Source: Bacillus sp. F19 (GTDB lineage: Bacteria; Bacillota; Bacilli; Bacillales; Bacillaceae). From it: 64,000 nucleotides of DNA. The stretch covers positions 3,064,001 through 3,128,000 of the forward strand of contig CP085710.1 in assembly GCA_023823795.1 (NCBI GenBank). Direction: 5' to 3'. Position 1 is the stretch's first letter. Every line of letters begins with the position of its first letter. Under the pieces are notes generated by a model. The model was not told the origin of the DNA and ran no database searches. It saw only the letters and a program-made list of their open reading frames with translations. The translations under genes and the position numbers were made by a program. Positions 35,791-44,633 of this stretch are shown one piece after another.

Positions 35791-36561
35791 ATGGCAGTCA
35801 TTTTGCCTCATATTGAAGACGCCAACTTAACAAATTATATTCCTCCGGCTGGAGAGTATGAATTATTTGATGATGAAGCCCATTTCGAAAATAAAGTGAA
35901 AGAATGGGGCCTTAGAGTAAAAAAAGAGTACTGGTATAAAGACAGAACCCATCAGAGGATTGTGACTTTAAAAGGGTATCAAACATTTGGAGACACCTCC
36001 TCTAATCATACAATCATCATTGAATTTCAGGACGGCAATCTTTCTTGTATCCACCCTGCTTATTTAAAAGAAATGCAGTCTTCAAATTTCGGAAAAGAAT
36101 TGAAATCGGAGCCTGAAGCTGAAAAAGCGGAACCTAAAACTGAAGCTCCTGCCAAACAAGCTGAACCTGCATTAGAGACAAAAGCTCCTGCAAAAGCTGC
36201 CAAAGAGAAAAAAGAAAAACCGGCCAAGCTTGTTCTGCCTGATGACAAAGTTCATTTTACAGGCAAAGTGAAGCAATTTGCCCTTAGCTGGAACCATTTT
36301 AATGAAGAAAATGATGAAGTGGTTGTACTTGAAGATGTGCATATTGATGGAGATGAACCGATCGAAGTCGGACTTGCCTGGTGTTCACACAGCAAAACAC
36401 TGAAAAAGTTTGAATTGTCTCCTGGAGACGATCTCGATTTTAACGGTAAAATCGTAAAGAAGAGCCTTCCTAAAGGAAAAGAAGTGGAAGATGAAGCTTT
36501 GCTTTTAGATGTATCAGTACCATATAAAATTAACAATCCGTCTAAAATTTTTAAAAAATAG
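35791..36561 (+). CDS. Two-domain protein of unknown function with Lys/Glu/Ala/Pro linker
   Basis: 256 residues from ATG 35791 after AGGGGAAAGGACG; the longer frame from 35599 lacks support. Residues 1-95 form one compact domain. A low-complexity linker (about 100-150) rich in E, K, P and A follows. Residues 150-256 form a second domain with alternating beta-like segments (VHFTGKVKQFALSWNHF, DDLDFNGKIVKKS) that could be an OB-type fold. Cytoplasmic, no signal peptide. I do not recognise the family. Confidence 0.75.
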   Translation: MAVILPHIEDANLTNYIPPAGEYELFDDEAHFENKVKEWGLRVKKEYWYKDRTHQRIVTLKGYQTFGDTSSNHTIIIEFQDGNLSCIHPAYLKEMQSSNFGKELKSEPEAEKAEPKTEAPAKQAEPALETKAPAKAAKEKKEKPAKLVLPDDKVHFTGKVKQFALSWNHFNEENDEVVVLEDVHIDGDEPIEVGLAWCSHSKTLKKFELSPGDDLDFNGKIVKKSLPKGKEVEDEALLLDVSVPYKINNPSKIFKK

Positions 36562-36588
36562 AAGCACACCTTTTTGGGTGTGCTTTTT
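36562..36588 (+). terminator. Terminator after the two-domain protein
   Basis: AAGCACACC, loop, GGTGTGCTT, TTTT. Confidence 0.88.
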
Positions 36589-36818
36589 GATTGCTGCACA
36601 CGTTTTGGTGTTGGCACTTATTAAAATACCTTTCATGTGAAAAAATTGTAAAGTGGTCACATAAAAACAAATCATGAAAATTTCTAAAAAATCGATAATA
36701 AATCCCTCTCTTTAGAAAATAATAACGTTTAGATTCATCTGCCAAGGGTAATTATGCTACATCAGAGTTTAGCCTGCATACAGCGCACTTACTACTTATA
36801 CGAGGTGAATAACTAACG

Positions 36819-37046
36819 ATGAAGAAAATGAATAGAGGACTAATTACATCGATCTGTGCAATTGGAATAGCGCAGGGCCTAAAAATTTTTACTTACAATA
36901 GATTATCAGGGAAATGGGATCTTAAACAAGCAGTCACAACAGGCGGTATGCCCAGCTCACATTCCGCCGGTGTTGCGGCACTCTCCTCTTATGTTGCTGC
37001 AAAAAACGGAACGACATCCATTGTTATAAAGAACGATTTGAACTAA
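36819..37046 (+). pseudogene. Truncated divergent PAP2-family protein (YuiD-like)
   Basis: 75 residues: an N-terminal membrane segment, then AVTTGGMPSSHSAGVAALSSY, the conserved phosphatase-like motif of YuiD proteins. After about residue 68 the sequence stops being homologous and ends. The family normally has about 155-160 residues with four helices, so the C-terminal half is gone. The start (ATG 36819) after ACGAGGTG is intact. Confidence 0.8.
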
Positions 37047-37160
37047 ACTCTTACCTTACGTATTTGTTCCATCAATTTCATGATAATGTTCCGGGTCAGT
37101 CGGAAGATAAAATGGTCAATTAATAGAATAACCAAAAAGGGTAAAAAAGTAAATAGTTTA

Positions 37161-37201
37161 GCGACCTTGTTATTCTGATTAGAGAAGAAACAAGGTCGCT
37201 T
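37161..37201. terminator. Hairpin next to the recombinase remnant
   Basis: GCGACCTTG and CAAGGTCGC form a perfect 9-bp stem with a 21-nt loop between the yuiD fragment and the remnant at 37231. Confidence 0.6.
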
Positions 37202-37230
37202 TCTGAAGGGGAAATTTTTAAAAAGAGACC

Positions 37231-37467
37231 TTAAGACAGATTTTTTTCGATTGATTGACGTTTTTTCATGCGTTTTTTCTCATGTTTAGAAACAATAATC
37301 TCCTCATTCGCAACTTTGTTAAAGAAAGCTTTTGCAGCATCAAGAGGTAAAGTTACTAAGACAGAAAGGGGGACGTTATAGATTGTTTCAGAATTTGTAA
37401 ATCCTTCTGTCTGTATCCATTTAAAAAAATCCTCAAAATCTAAAAGGTAGTTAAGTTGGGTAGAGTT
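37231..37467 (-). pseudogene. Remnant resembling a XerS-type tyrosine recombinase N-terminal domain
   Basis: A frame on minus reads TQLNYLLDFEDFFKWIQTEG, then IYNVPLSVLVTLPLDAAKAF and a lysine-rich tail. This pattern (a FxxWLxxxG segment then DVPLxxLxxL) matches the SAM-like core-binding domain of XerS/phage-type integrases. No start, no catalytic domain. Tentative but more plausible than chance coding. Confidence 0.5.
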
Positions 37468-37599
37468 TGTTTACTTAGTGAAGAATTATCCAATGGAAAT
37501 ACCTCCATATATTGGCTAAAAATATTATAGCAAACGTTTGTTTTGATTTCTATAATCAATTATTCGTAAAATTGATATTATACACGAAATTTTTTCCTG

Positions 37600-37835
37600 C
37601 TAATCTGCCTTCTCTATGCTGCTTTTAAACCATTAGCTTTTTGGAACCTAACTACAGCCTTTTTGTTATAGGACCAAAATATGTTGTTGTTGCATTATTT
37701 AAAATAACCTTTTTTTTCAGTGGTTCTTGTAATTGATGTCTTATCTCCCAATTCAGCACTACCAACAATTGGACTATTTAATAAGGCACCTGTTAAGACA
37801 CAAAAGATGGGATTAATTTTTTCTTCCCCTACTTA
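37600..37835 (-). pseudogene. Remnant of a secreted peptidoglycan-binding protein
   Basis: On minus, pieces in three frames read, in order, KKLIPSFVS, LTGALLNSPIVGSAELGDKT, EKKGYFK, NATTTYFGPITK, and AVVRFQKANGL. Together they reproduce a signal peptide and the hallmark of a PG_binding_1 domain (KGYFKNATTTxYFGPITKxAVxRFQ). Frameshifts and stops break it several times. It is related to SleB-like and other spore/cell-wall hydrolases. Confidence 0.55.
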
Positions 37836-37957
37836 ATATACGTTATACGTTACGAGCATAACTTACACTGTCTGCTCCATATTAAATTATTTACTATAGA
37901 TAATATAATAAGATCTCTTTGATTTTTTTAAGTCATATAGCTTTCTTCATAATCAAA

Positions 37958-37980
37958 AAAGACCAAAAATTTTGGTCGTA
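37958..37980 (-). terminator. Terminator of the Rpn-type nuclease gene
   Basis: GACCAAAAATTTTGGTC palindrome with an A run that reads TTTTTT on minus, a few bases after the stop. Confidence 0.75.
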
Positions 37981-37986
37981 AATAAA

Positions 37987-38853
37987 TTAGTTTTGTTCTT
38001 TTAATTTTCTCAAATCACCAGGCGTAAGTCTATAAACCTTAATAATTTCTTCATCAGACACTAACCCCTGATCCATGAGCACCTTAATTGCCTTTAAATA
38101 GCCTTCTTTTTCAGCTTTTTCAACCACTTCTTTTTTGAAATCTTCAAATACAGCACCCATACTTAACACCTCCCAAAGGTTGTTTAACGTATTTTCATTC
38201 ATTTCTTTTACATGAAATGCTAATATGCTTCCTAATATTCTGAAACGGGCTTGCTCATCATTGAGCTCTTTCAACAACTTACTAATTTGATTGACACGAT
38301 CATTGATACTATCTTTATTATCCATCAAAGGATTATATATTAATTCTAATTCTTCCTGAGAAGTTAATTTAATATCTGGGTCTAACTCAATTTTCCCCTT
38401 TAGTACCTCATAATATAAATCACCCTGATGTTTTCTTAGAAATACGGGTTCAATTATATATGTTATGCTGCCGGCATTGAATGAGTATTCTACGTTGTCA
38501 GGATTAACTTTATTTGTATATATCACAATGGTCCTAATTATTTCTACATCTTTATGTTTATTATACAAATATGCATCGTATTCGCAAAACCTTCTTATAT
38601 CGTCTTTTGAAAATGTGCTCTGGAACTCAATATGCAAAAGAGAATTGTCTGTAAGTCTAAATAAACAATCTGCTGCATCATCTTTCGTTCTGACAGTTGC
38701 TATATCTGTGTTCTCCACATATTTTACTTCGGCCGTATCGATATTAAATATTTCTAAAGGTTTTGTCCCCTTTGGAAATCCATTAAATAACATTTTTTGG
38801 ACGATATCTTTGTTATTCCAATGTATATCATATCTTTCATCATGCAACATCAT
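37987..38853 (-). CDS. Rpn/PD-(D/E)XK family recombination-promoting nuclease (transposase-like)
   Basis: 288 residues. The nuclease core shows KDDAADCLFRL, then LLHIEFQSTF (E-x-Q in place of ExK), near 60-85, followed by RRFCEYDAYLYNKH and IIRTIVIYT, as in the Rpn/YhgA-like proteins and PDDEXK transposase-like family. The C-terminal tail is helical and acidic. Members cut DNA and can promote RecA-independent recombination. ATG at 38853. It lies directly left of an IS21 copy. Confidence 0.85.
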   Translation of the reverse strand: MMLHDERYDIHWNNKDIVQKMLFNGFPKGTKPLEIFNIDTAEVKYVENTDIATVRTKDDAADCLFRLTDNSLLHIEFQSTFSKDDIRRFCEYDAYLYNKHKDVEIIRTIVIYTNKVNPDNVEYSFNAGSITYIIEPVFLRKHQGDLYYEVLKGKIELDPDIKLTSQEELELIYNPLMDNKDSINDRVNQISKLLKELNDEQARFRILGSILAFHVKEMNENTLNNLWEVLSMGAVFEDFKKEVVEKAEKEGYLKAIKVLMDQGLVSDEEIIKVYRLTPGDLRKLKEQN

Positions 38854-39096
38854 TCACCCTATTTCATTTCCATAATTTTATTGTTATAAATGTGTCTTTT
38901 GAAAAAGTGTTTGATAATAAAGAATTAAGTTTTTTGATTAAAATTTCATCTAACGCGTTAATTAATATTTAAAAGTGAAAAGTTGTTAAAGCCGATGTTA
39001 AAATCCACAATATAGCCGGAATAAAAATCCCCATTTAAAATAGAACCATAGGTTTGAGAGGAGCTATGGTTCATGATTACAAGAGGGGATTTTTTT

Positions 39097-40275
39097 ATGA
39101 TTAAAGATATGTACAAGCGAGGAATGTCTATTTCTGATATTGCAAGAGAACTAGAGCTAGATCGTGGAACGGTTAGGAAATACATAAACTCTTCTGTAGC
39201 TCCTTCAAAGCAAAAGCGAACAAAGACAAAAAGCAAGTTGGATTCATACAAGGAATACCTTCATCAACGGATGCTGGAAGATGGCGTTTTTAACGGTGAA
39301 CGCTTATTAGATGAAATCAAACAATTGGGATATACCGGAGGGAAAACGATTTTAAAAGATTACATTAAGCCCTTTAGAGATAAGGAGAAGAAGAAGTATT
39401 CTGTACGATATGAAACTTTACCAGGTGAACAGATGCAGGTGGATTGGAAAGAGATTGGAGAAATCATTCTAAACGGAGAGCGAATAAAGCTTTCTATGTT
39501 TGTTGCAACATTAGGTTACTCCAGAATGAAATATGCGGAGTTTACAACGTCTCAAGATCAAGAACATGTCCTTCAATGTTTGATTAGCAGCTTTAAGTAC
39601 TTCGGCGGAGTTCCGCAGAAAATACTGTTTGATAATATGCGAACAGTGACAGATGGACGTGAACAAGGAATCGTGAAGTGGAACGCTCGATTTGCGGAAT
39701 TTGCAGCCTATTACGATTTTATTCCTAAAGCCTGCAAGCCCTATAGGGCTAAAACGAAAGGCAAAGTTGAACGAGCGATTCAATATATCACAAATAGCTT
39801 TTATGTTGGAACTACATTCGATTCCATTGAAGATATTAATCTTCAAGTAGAACGTTGGCTTGACGGAATTGGCAATCGCAAAAAGAATGATACCACAGAT
39901 GTCCCTCCACAAGAACGCTGGTCGGAAGAAAAGCTTAGTTCATTACCAAAAATCAATTATGACACGAGCTATCGCGTCTATCGTAAGACACATTTTGATA
40001 GCACCCTATCTTATAAAGGACACAAGTGGCTACTCCCAAAGGAATTTGCATTAAAGGATATCCTGGTTAAAGAATCATTAACTGGAGTACTTCGTTTCTT
40101 TTATCAAGGTGAAGAGATTACAGCATTTCAAACACCAGCATCAGTCATTTCATTAGCTGATCAAATAAAAAAGAAACAGAGTGCCGTGGTTGCCGCCCCG
40201 CATTCTGTTCCCGAAGTATCCGTCAATACTCGTCCTCTCTCCGTTTATGACGATCTCTTGAGAGGTGAATCATGA
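39097..40275 (+). CDS. istA: IS21 transposase IstA
   Basis: About 392 residues from ATG 39097 (MIKDMYKRGMSISDIARELE), which follows AGAGGGGA; the frame opens at 39073. An N-terminal HTH (SISDIARELELDRGTVRKY) precedes an rve DDE core with MQVDWKE (Asp), LFDNMRT (Asp) and KGKVERAIQY (Glu). It is the DNA cutting and joining enzyme of IS21. The stop overlaps the istB start (ATGA). Confidence 0.95.
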   Translation: MIKDMYKRGMSISDIARELELDRGTVRKYINSSVAPSKQKRTKTKSKLDSYKEYLHQRMLEDGVFNGERLLDEIKQLGYTGGKTILKDYIKPFRDKEKKKYSVRYETLPGEQMQVDWKEIGEIILNGERIKLSMFVATLGYSRMKYAEFTTSQDQEHVLQCLISSFKYFGGVPQKILFDNMRTVTDGREQGIVKWNARFAEFAAYYDFIPKACKPYRAKTKGKVERAIQYITNSFYVGTTFDSIEDINLQVERWLDGIGNRKKNDTTDVPPQERWSEEKLSSLPKINYDTSYRVYRKTHFDSTLSYKGHKWLLPKEFALKDILVKESLTGVLRFFYQGEEITAFQTPASVISLADQIKKKQSAVVAAPHSVPEVSVNTRPLSVYDDLLRGES

Positions 40276-41027
40276 ACGAGAAAATGAAAGAGTATTGCCA
40301 GAAGCTGAACTTGTCCGTAATCGCTGAACAATGGTCAACGCTTTCCGATCAAGCAGCTAAAAATAATGTACCATATTCTTCGTTTCTCTTCAGCCTTTTA
40401 GAGGCAGAATTTATTGAAAGACAGCAAAGAACGACTAAAACACTGATAAAACTTTCAAAACTTCCGTTCCGAAAGACGATGGATGAGTTTGACTTTACTG
40501 TTCAACCTTCAATTGACGAACGGAGAGTAAAAGAACTGATGACATTATCATTCTTGAAAAATCATGAGAATCCTATTTTTCTAGGTCCACCAGGCATTGG
40601 GAAAACTCACTTGGCAGTTTCTATTGGGCTGCAAGCTATATCACAAGGCTACAAAACATACTTTATATCTGCACATGACTTAGTATCACAATTAAGGAAA
40701 GCTGATCTTGATCAGCAGTTAGAAAAGAAACTGCGTTCTTTAGTAAAACCTAGTCTTCTAATCATTGATGAAATGGGTTTTATGAAACTCGAACATTATA
40801 GTGCTCATTATTTATTTCAAGTCATTGCCCGACGGTATGAGAAAGGTTCAATTATCTTAACATCAAACAAGTCATTTGGAGACTGGGGAGATATTATTGG
40901 TGATCCAATCATCGCGACCGCTATGTTAGATAGACTCTTACACCACTCAAGAATATTTAACCTAAACGGAGAAAGTTATCGTATGAAAGAAAAGAAGCTG
41001 CAGAAGGAAAAACAGAAGGGTTCGTAA
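40272..41027 (+). CDS. istB: IS21 helper ATPase IstB
   Basis: 251 residues, AAA+ protein related to DnaC. Walker A GPPGIGKTHL near 101-110, Walker B LLIIDEMGF near 170, sensor ILTSNKSF. It selects the target and stimulates IstA. Complete, and translationally coupled to istA. Confidence 0.95.
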   Translation: MNEKMKEYCQKLNLSVIAEQWSTLSDQAAKNNVPYSSFLFSLLEAEFIERQQRTTKTLIKLSKLPFRKTMDEFDFTVQPSIDERRVKELMTLSFLKNHENPIFLGPPGIGKTHLAVSIGLQAISQGYKTYFISAHDLVSQLRKADLDQQLEKKLRSLVKPSLLIIDEMGFMKLEHYSAHYLFQVIARRYEKGSIILTSNKSFGDWGDIIGDPIIATAMLDRLLHHSRIFNLNGESYRMKEKKLQKEKQKGS

Positions 41028-41130
41028 GAACTCCTTCTGGGGATTTTTAAACCGGACATTTTGGTGAAGTTATAACCGGCCTTGACAAAAGGTTCTTTTC
41101 AGGGTATACAAGTCTTGATTAAGCACAAAT

Positions 41131-41484
41131 TCAAGAGACAAATAGGAACAATTTCATGTTCTGTTTTAAACCATCCTGTACTTTTTCTGTATAGTCAATC
41201 CACCTGTATTTCTCAATCTTCATGTCGAGTCTAGTGTTTATCTCATTTTCAATATCTTTCATAAGTTTGTACATCTCATCCACTGACATATGAAAATGAG
41301 TGGCTGCTTGCTGATAGGGTGACTTCTCTACAAGGAGGGTTAAAAACTGCTCTTTTGTTTCACATTGTGATGCCAACTTATCCTCCATGCTTTCAATGTA
41401 TTGATAAACACTCTTTTTCTTATGTGGAAGATTTGCAATAATATCACGCGTAAAGATATTCATTAATTTTTCGTTCAACAACAT
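41131..41484 (-). CDS. Hypothetical protein, about 117 residues
   Basis: ATG 41484 (MLLNEKLMNIFTRD) follows AGGAGGT at ideal spacing, so it is preferred over the frame start at 41502. The protein is charged, with a possible helix-turn-helix near 60-85 (SPYQQAATHFHMSVDEMYKL). Family not recognised. It sits between IS21 and the IS110 remnant. Confidence 0.65.
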   Translation of the reverse strand: MLLNEKLMNIFTRDIIANLPHKKKSVYQYIESMEDKLASQCETKEQFLTLLVEKSPYQQAATHFHMSVDEMYKLMKDIENEINTRLDMKIEKYRWIDYTEKVQDGLKQNMKLFLFVS

Positions 41485-41647
41485 TAGCACCTCCTGAATC
41501 ACGATCCTTAATTCAAAACGTAATCGTTTCGATTTAAATTATACTATACATGTATTATAAAGAGCAAAGCAACAAAGATTTAGGTAACTTTTTATAAATG
41601 TTGTATGTATATTGGTCTTGTTATTAATCCTCTGAAGGGAGAATCTT

Positions 41648-41694
41648 GGGGTACAGACACATCGCTATCAAGCTAACAAAACAAAATACCCCTT
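41648..41694. repeat. IS231-like end fragment that truncates IS110
   Basis: GGGGTACAGACA followed by CATCGCTATCAAGCTAAC, an IS231-type terminal repeat, then ACAAAACAAAATACCCC, which matches the MITE at 59979. Only about 35 bp of the element remain, and the IS110 coding frame runs into it. Confidence 0.65.
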
Positions 41695-42619
41695 CCCTAC
41701 TTCTGAAAAGAAGCCAGCTACAGTGTCCTTGCCGATTCCTGTGATGGCCAACATTTGTTGAACACCTGGTATCCGTTCAAGGAGTCCATCAATATCAGAT
41801 TCTAGTTCTTCGAACTTTTCATTTATTAATTCATACTTGTCTAGTAAAGTGCGAAGCTCTAATTTAGCCATCCTTGAACCTTCACGAATACCAATAGAGT
41901 CTTTGGCTACTCGTTTAAGTTCTTGAATTTTACTGAGTCCAACCGCACGTTTTACAGCTTTTCTGAGATGAATGAGGATCTCTTGTTCCGAGACTATCTC
42001 TAACTCATGTGGTAATACATTTAACTTTAATAATTGTAGTGATGCTTTTCCTTCCCAATCTTTAAACACTGTTAAGAATTCAGGGAAATATCGATCTAAC
42101 CAGTTATGAATTTGCCCCTGCACAGCTTGTAAGTCAACAAATAAGAGATCGCGAATTTTTCCTTGCCACACGAAGTTCTGCATAAACTCCTTGTGGAATA
42201 TTAGGTTCGGCATATCTTCCATCTTTGACTAGCTGTGCTATGACTTTAGCGTCCTTCACATCATTTTTGGTTGGAGAGTTATCATCTAATTCTTTAGATT
42301 TCTTCACATGCATAGGATTTACAACGACAAACTTAATCTCCTCTTCTTTCAGAAAATGAGCGAGGTTGAGCCAATAATGACCTGTCGGCTCCATTCCAAT
42401 AATCACCTTATTCATGCCTTGTTGTTTCATCAAATGTTTTATCCAGCCTAAAAAAAGATCAAAATGTGATTTGGTATTTTCAAAGTGACAAGGTGCACCA
42501 AACTCTAGGCCTCTAAAGTCTTGAGCACGAGCTACATGCTTGTACTTCGCAATATCTACACCTATAATCAGTGTTTCAGAAGTAATTTGAGCAATCTTTT
42601 CATTTTGGTTATAATTCAT
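41668..42619 (-). pseudogene. IS110 family transposase, frameshifted and 3'-truncated
   Basis: The N-terminal frame (42619-42134) holds the DEDD RuvC-like part: IIGVDIAKYKH (first Asp), GMEPTGHYW (Glu), and NDVKDAKVIAQLVKDGRY (later Asp residues). The second frame (42222-41668) continues with VWQGKIRDLLFVDLQAVQGQ and ends in IPGVQQMLAITGIGKDT, before the transposase_20 Ser region. A frameshift lies near 42150-42200. The last 80 or so residues are replaced by the IS231-like end. Confidence 0.88.
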
Positions 42620-42751
42620 TTTGAAGGCTTCCTGGTATATATGATTTGTCCTTTTCGCTGCCCAGCTTCAGGACACTCATATCATACCAAGAGGTTATTT
42701 TTTTGTTCAAACCTCATTTTTCTTCATTACAGGAATGCTGCCCATTCCTCA

Positions 42752-42803
42752 ATAAGAAAAAGCGATCACGTTGTGCTGCAATCGCCCCCGATTGTTGAAT
42801 AAG
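42752..42803. repeat. Dispersed hairpin repeat, copy 2
   Basis: AAAAAGCGAT, loop, ATCGC, then CCCCGATTGTTGAATAAG. It lies between the IS110 remnant and amj. Confidence 0.65.
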
Positions 42804-42808
42804 TCTTG

Positions 42809-43624
42809 TTATATCCATTTAGCAAACCAAGCAACATAATATGCAGCAGGGATAAAGATAAGTTGTGCCAGTAATGTACCCACGAATTTTGAGCTTATCA
42901 TAGTTAATGAATAACTTTTTAGAAAAATGTATTTACTCTCATTTTTAACCACTCTATCAGCTAGAACCGATGCTTTTGGATCTATGAATAAAGTCAATAA
43001 AATGGTGGCAATACCGTTAATAATGCCTGAAGACATTAAAGCAGCTTGGGCATAATCTTTCGGGACTAACATTGAAGCATATATAGAGGATAGTACACCT
43101 ATTGTAAAAACCGCAGATATTATAACATTGATAATAAAAAGACGCTTTGGAATGGTGCTTAAAGTAATTCCATTAAGATAGGAGATTTTAGGTAGTCTAA
43201 TACATTTATAAACCTTTTTAAATCCAGTTAAATTAAAATGCTTAATTAGCAGAGACACAATTGAGCCTCTTTCTTTTGAAAGTTGAATGATTGCTCTTGA
43301 GAAGATTGAGATAAATGTGGGGAATAGCAGAATTCCTACTAATACACCTAAAGATGTTACACCAATAAGTACACGGTACTGTTCTTCAATAAAAATTAAT
43401 TTGTTTGTATCTGGTGCCTCTGCAATGAGCTTGGCCGTTAAAGGCTGCTGGATCATTGTAGAAAATCTCGATAATATAACCATTGTGCTGAACAAAGATA
43501 ATGCTGTCGCTATAAGCTTTACTCTAGCTCCGGATATTCTGGTTGAGTAAGCTAATGTTTCAATGATTGTTATTATCAAAAGAAAAATAGAAATCAAAAT
43601 TACTTTGCCTGTAATTAATTCCAT
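42809..43624 (-). CDS. amj: Lipid II flippase Amj
   Basis: 271 residues, six or more hydrophobic segments. It matches the Amj/YdaH family in length and in the start ILISIFLLIITIIETLAYSTRISGAR (read in pieces) with TRISGARV and the C-terminal GTLLAQLIFIPAAYYVA. Amj flips lipid II across the membrane and is an alternative to MurJ in B. subtilis, where it is induced when MurJ fails. ATG 43624 follows GGAGG. Single gene, flanked on both sides by copies of the hairpin repeat. Confidence 0.9.
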   Translation of the reverse strand: MELITGKVILISIFLLIITIIETLAYSTRISGARVKLIATALSLFSTMVILSRFSTMIQQPLTAKLIAEAPDTNKLIFIEEQYRVLIGVTSLGVLVGILLFPTFISIFSRAIIQLSKERGSIVSLLIKHFNLTGFKKVYKCIRLPKISYLNGITLSTIPKRLFIINVIISAVFTIGVLSSIYASMLVPKDYAQAALMSSGIINGIATILLTLFIDPKASVLADRVVKNESKYIFLKSYSLTMISSKFVGTLLAQLIFIPAAYYVAWFAKWI

Positions 43625-43742
43625 TTTGATTAATCCTCCACGTTAGAATACTACCAATTATTTCAATTCATATATATTAACTCAAGCTTTAAGAGTAAAA
43701 AAAGCTTATCTTTTTACAGTTTAAGCTCCCTTTACTTCAATA

Positions 43743-43790
43743 AAAAGAGGCGACACTTTGTTAAACAATCGCCCCCGATTGTTGAAGAAG
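43743..43790. repeat. Dispersed hairpin repeat, copy 3
   Basis: AAAAGAGGCGA, loop, AATCGCC, then CCCGATTGTTGAAGAAG. The 18-base tail is nearly identical to copy 2. Confidence 0.65.
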
Positions 43791-43800
43791 AACAATTTGT

Positions 43801-44094
43801 TTATATGAAGTTTTCCCAAAATAAATGCCTTATATCATCTACCTTTTGAACCTCTCTCCTGAACCATTCCATATTCCCAGCAAATCTCTCAGAACAAAGG
43901 AACTCGATCCTTCCCTTTCGATTCCCTTGTATGCATCTAAGTACTCCTTTATAAATAGGCTTGCTATTGGTTTTTTCTTGATAGGTAATTGCATAGGGAA
44001 CAATTTCGTAATGGTAGTTAACTTCAAGTGAATCAAAATAATTCCCTAAAATTTGCTCTTTAATTCCCTTATAGGTTAAATCATCTATACCCAT
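43801..44094 (-). CDS. Hypothetical protein, possibly the main part of a frameshifted gene
   Basis: 97 residues, basic and aromatic-rich (GIDDLTYKGIKEQILGNYF, RKGRIEFLCSERFAGNMEWF). Not recognised. The upstream small frame ends 10 bases inside this one with DGTSVIRWV, and joining the two would give a continuous DGTSVIRWMGIDDLTYKG. Hence one longer protein split by a frameshift is possible. No good ribosome binding site precedes ATG 44094. Confidence 0.55.
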   Translation of the reverse strand: MGIDDLTYKGIKEQILGNYFDSLEVNYHYEIVPYAITYQEKTNSKPIYKGVLRCIQGNRKGRIEFLCSERFAGNMEWFRREVQKVDDIRHLFWENFI

Positions 44095-44195
44095 CGAATG
44101 ACGGATGTTCCGTCTGAAAGTTGAACTTCCATTTTAATGAAGTTACCGACTTTATCTTTTGATACTTCAATAATTTTAAAATTATTTATAATAAT
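44085..44195 (-). CDS. Small ORF, probable N-terminal part of the split gene
   Basis: Starts with ATT (44195) six bases after AAAGGGG; no ATG, GTG or TTG is in frame. It encodes 36 residues (INNFKIIEVSKDKVGNF, MEVQLSDGTSVIRWV) and overlaps the next frame. Either an unusual-start leader peptide or, more likely, the front of one frameshifted gene. Confidence 0.4.
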   Translation of the reverse strand: MIINNFKIIEVSKDKVGNFIKMEVQLSDGTSVIRWV

Positions 44196-44282
44196 GACAC
44201 ATCCCCTTTACTGTGCACTTAACCTGACCTCTGCTTTCTCTTGATACCAATCATTTCAAAATGACAATAACTAATTGTAAGC

Positions 44283-44421
44283 AAAAGAGGCTTGCCTTTT
44301 TCAAGATAAGCCCCCGATTGCTGAAGATCAATAATGTTGTATTATTAAAGAAAAGCGCCCTTTTCTTGAAGACCCGATATCAAGATAATATTAATGCATA
44401 ACATCACGATCTTCTGTTTTT
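44283..44421. repeat. Dispersed hairpin repeat, copies 4 and 5
   Basis: 44283-44329 reads AGAGGCTT, loop, AAGATAAG, CCCCCGATTGCTGAAGAT. 44350-44421 reads AAAGCGCCCTTTTCTTGAAG, then ATCAAGATAAT and GATCTTCTG, matching 49690-49760. Confidence 0.6.
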
Positions 44422-44496
44422 GCTCCGGTTTGAGGAATAGGATTATCGTATTCCTAATTATGTTTATTTAACATATTCAGATATTAAAGACATATT

Positions 44497-44526
44497 AAAA
44501 AGGATTTTCCACAGGAAGATCCTTTT
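44497..44526. terminator. Hairpin upstream of the ECF41 unit
   Basis: AAAAAGGAT, loop, ATCCTTTT. By sequence it could act on either strand. Confidence 0.5.
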
Positions 44527-44574
44527 AGCTGTTTGTTTAATTAATGCGCCCGATTTGAACTTTCTCCTCCATTT

Positions 44575-44601
44575 TGTCACATAATCATTCACTCATCCGT
44601 T
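44575..44601 (+). promoter_or_regulatory. ECF41-type promoter
   Basis: TGTCACA, exactly 16 bases, CGTT. The published ECF41 consensus is TGTCACA-N16-CGTC, so only the last base differs. It lies 33 bp upstream of the oxidoreductase start and drives the operon that encodes the sigma factor itself. Confidence 0.82.
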
Positions 44602-44633
44602 ATATTAGTAAACAATCGAAAAGGATGATGACG

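Larger units (their letters stand above)
38984..41087 (+). mobile_element. IS21 family element, apparently intact
   Basis: About 2104 bp. The two ends match as inverted repeats over about 50 bp: TTGTTAAAGCCGATGTT at left against TTGTCAAGGCCGGTTAT from the right, both running to AAAAATCCCC, with internal repeated GCCG/CCGG blocks typical of IS21. It encodes IstA and IstB. No clear target duplication was found. Confidence 0.9.

Noticed and set aside
42752-44421. CRISPR array from the repeated CCCGATTG blocks
   Set aside because: Copies are irregularly spaced, degenerate and separated by genes; no cas genes are present.
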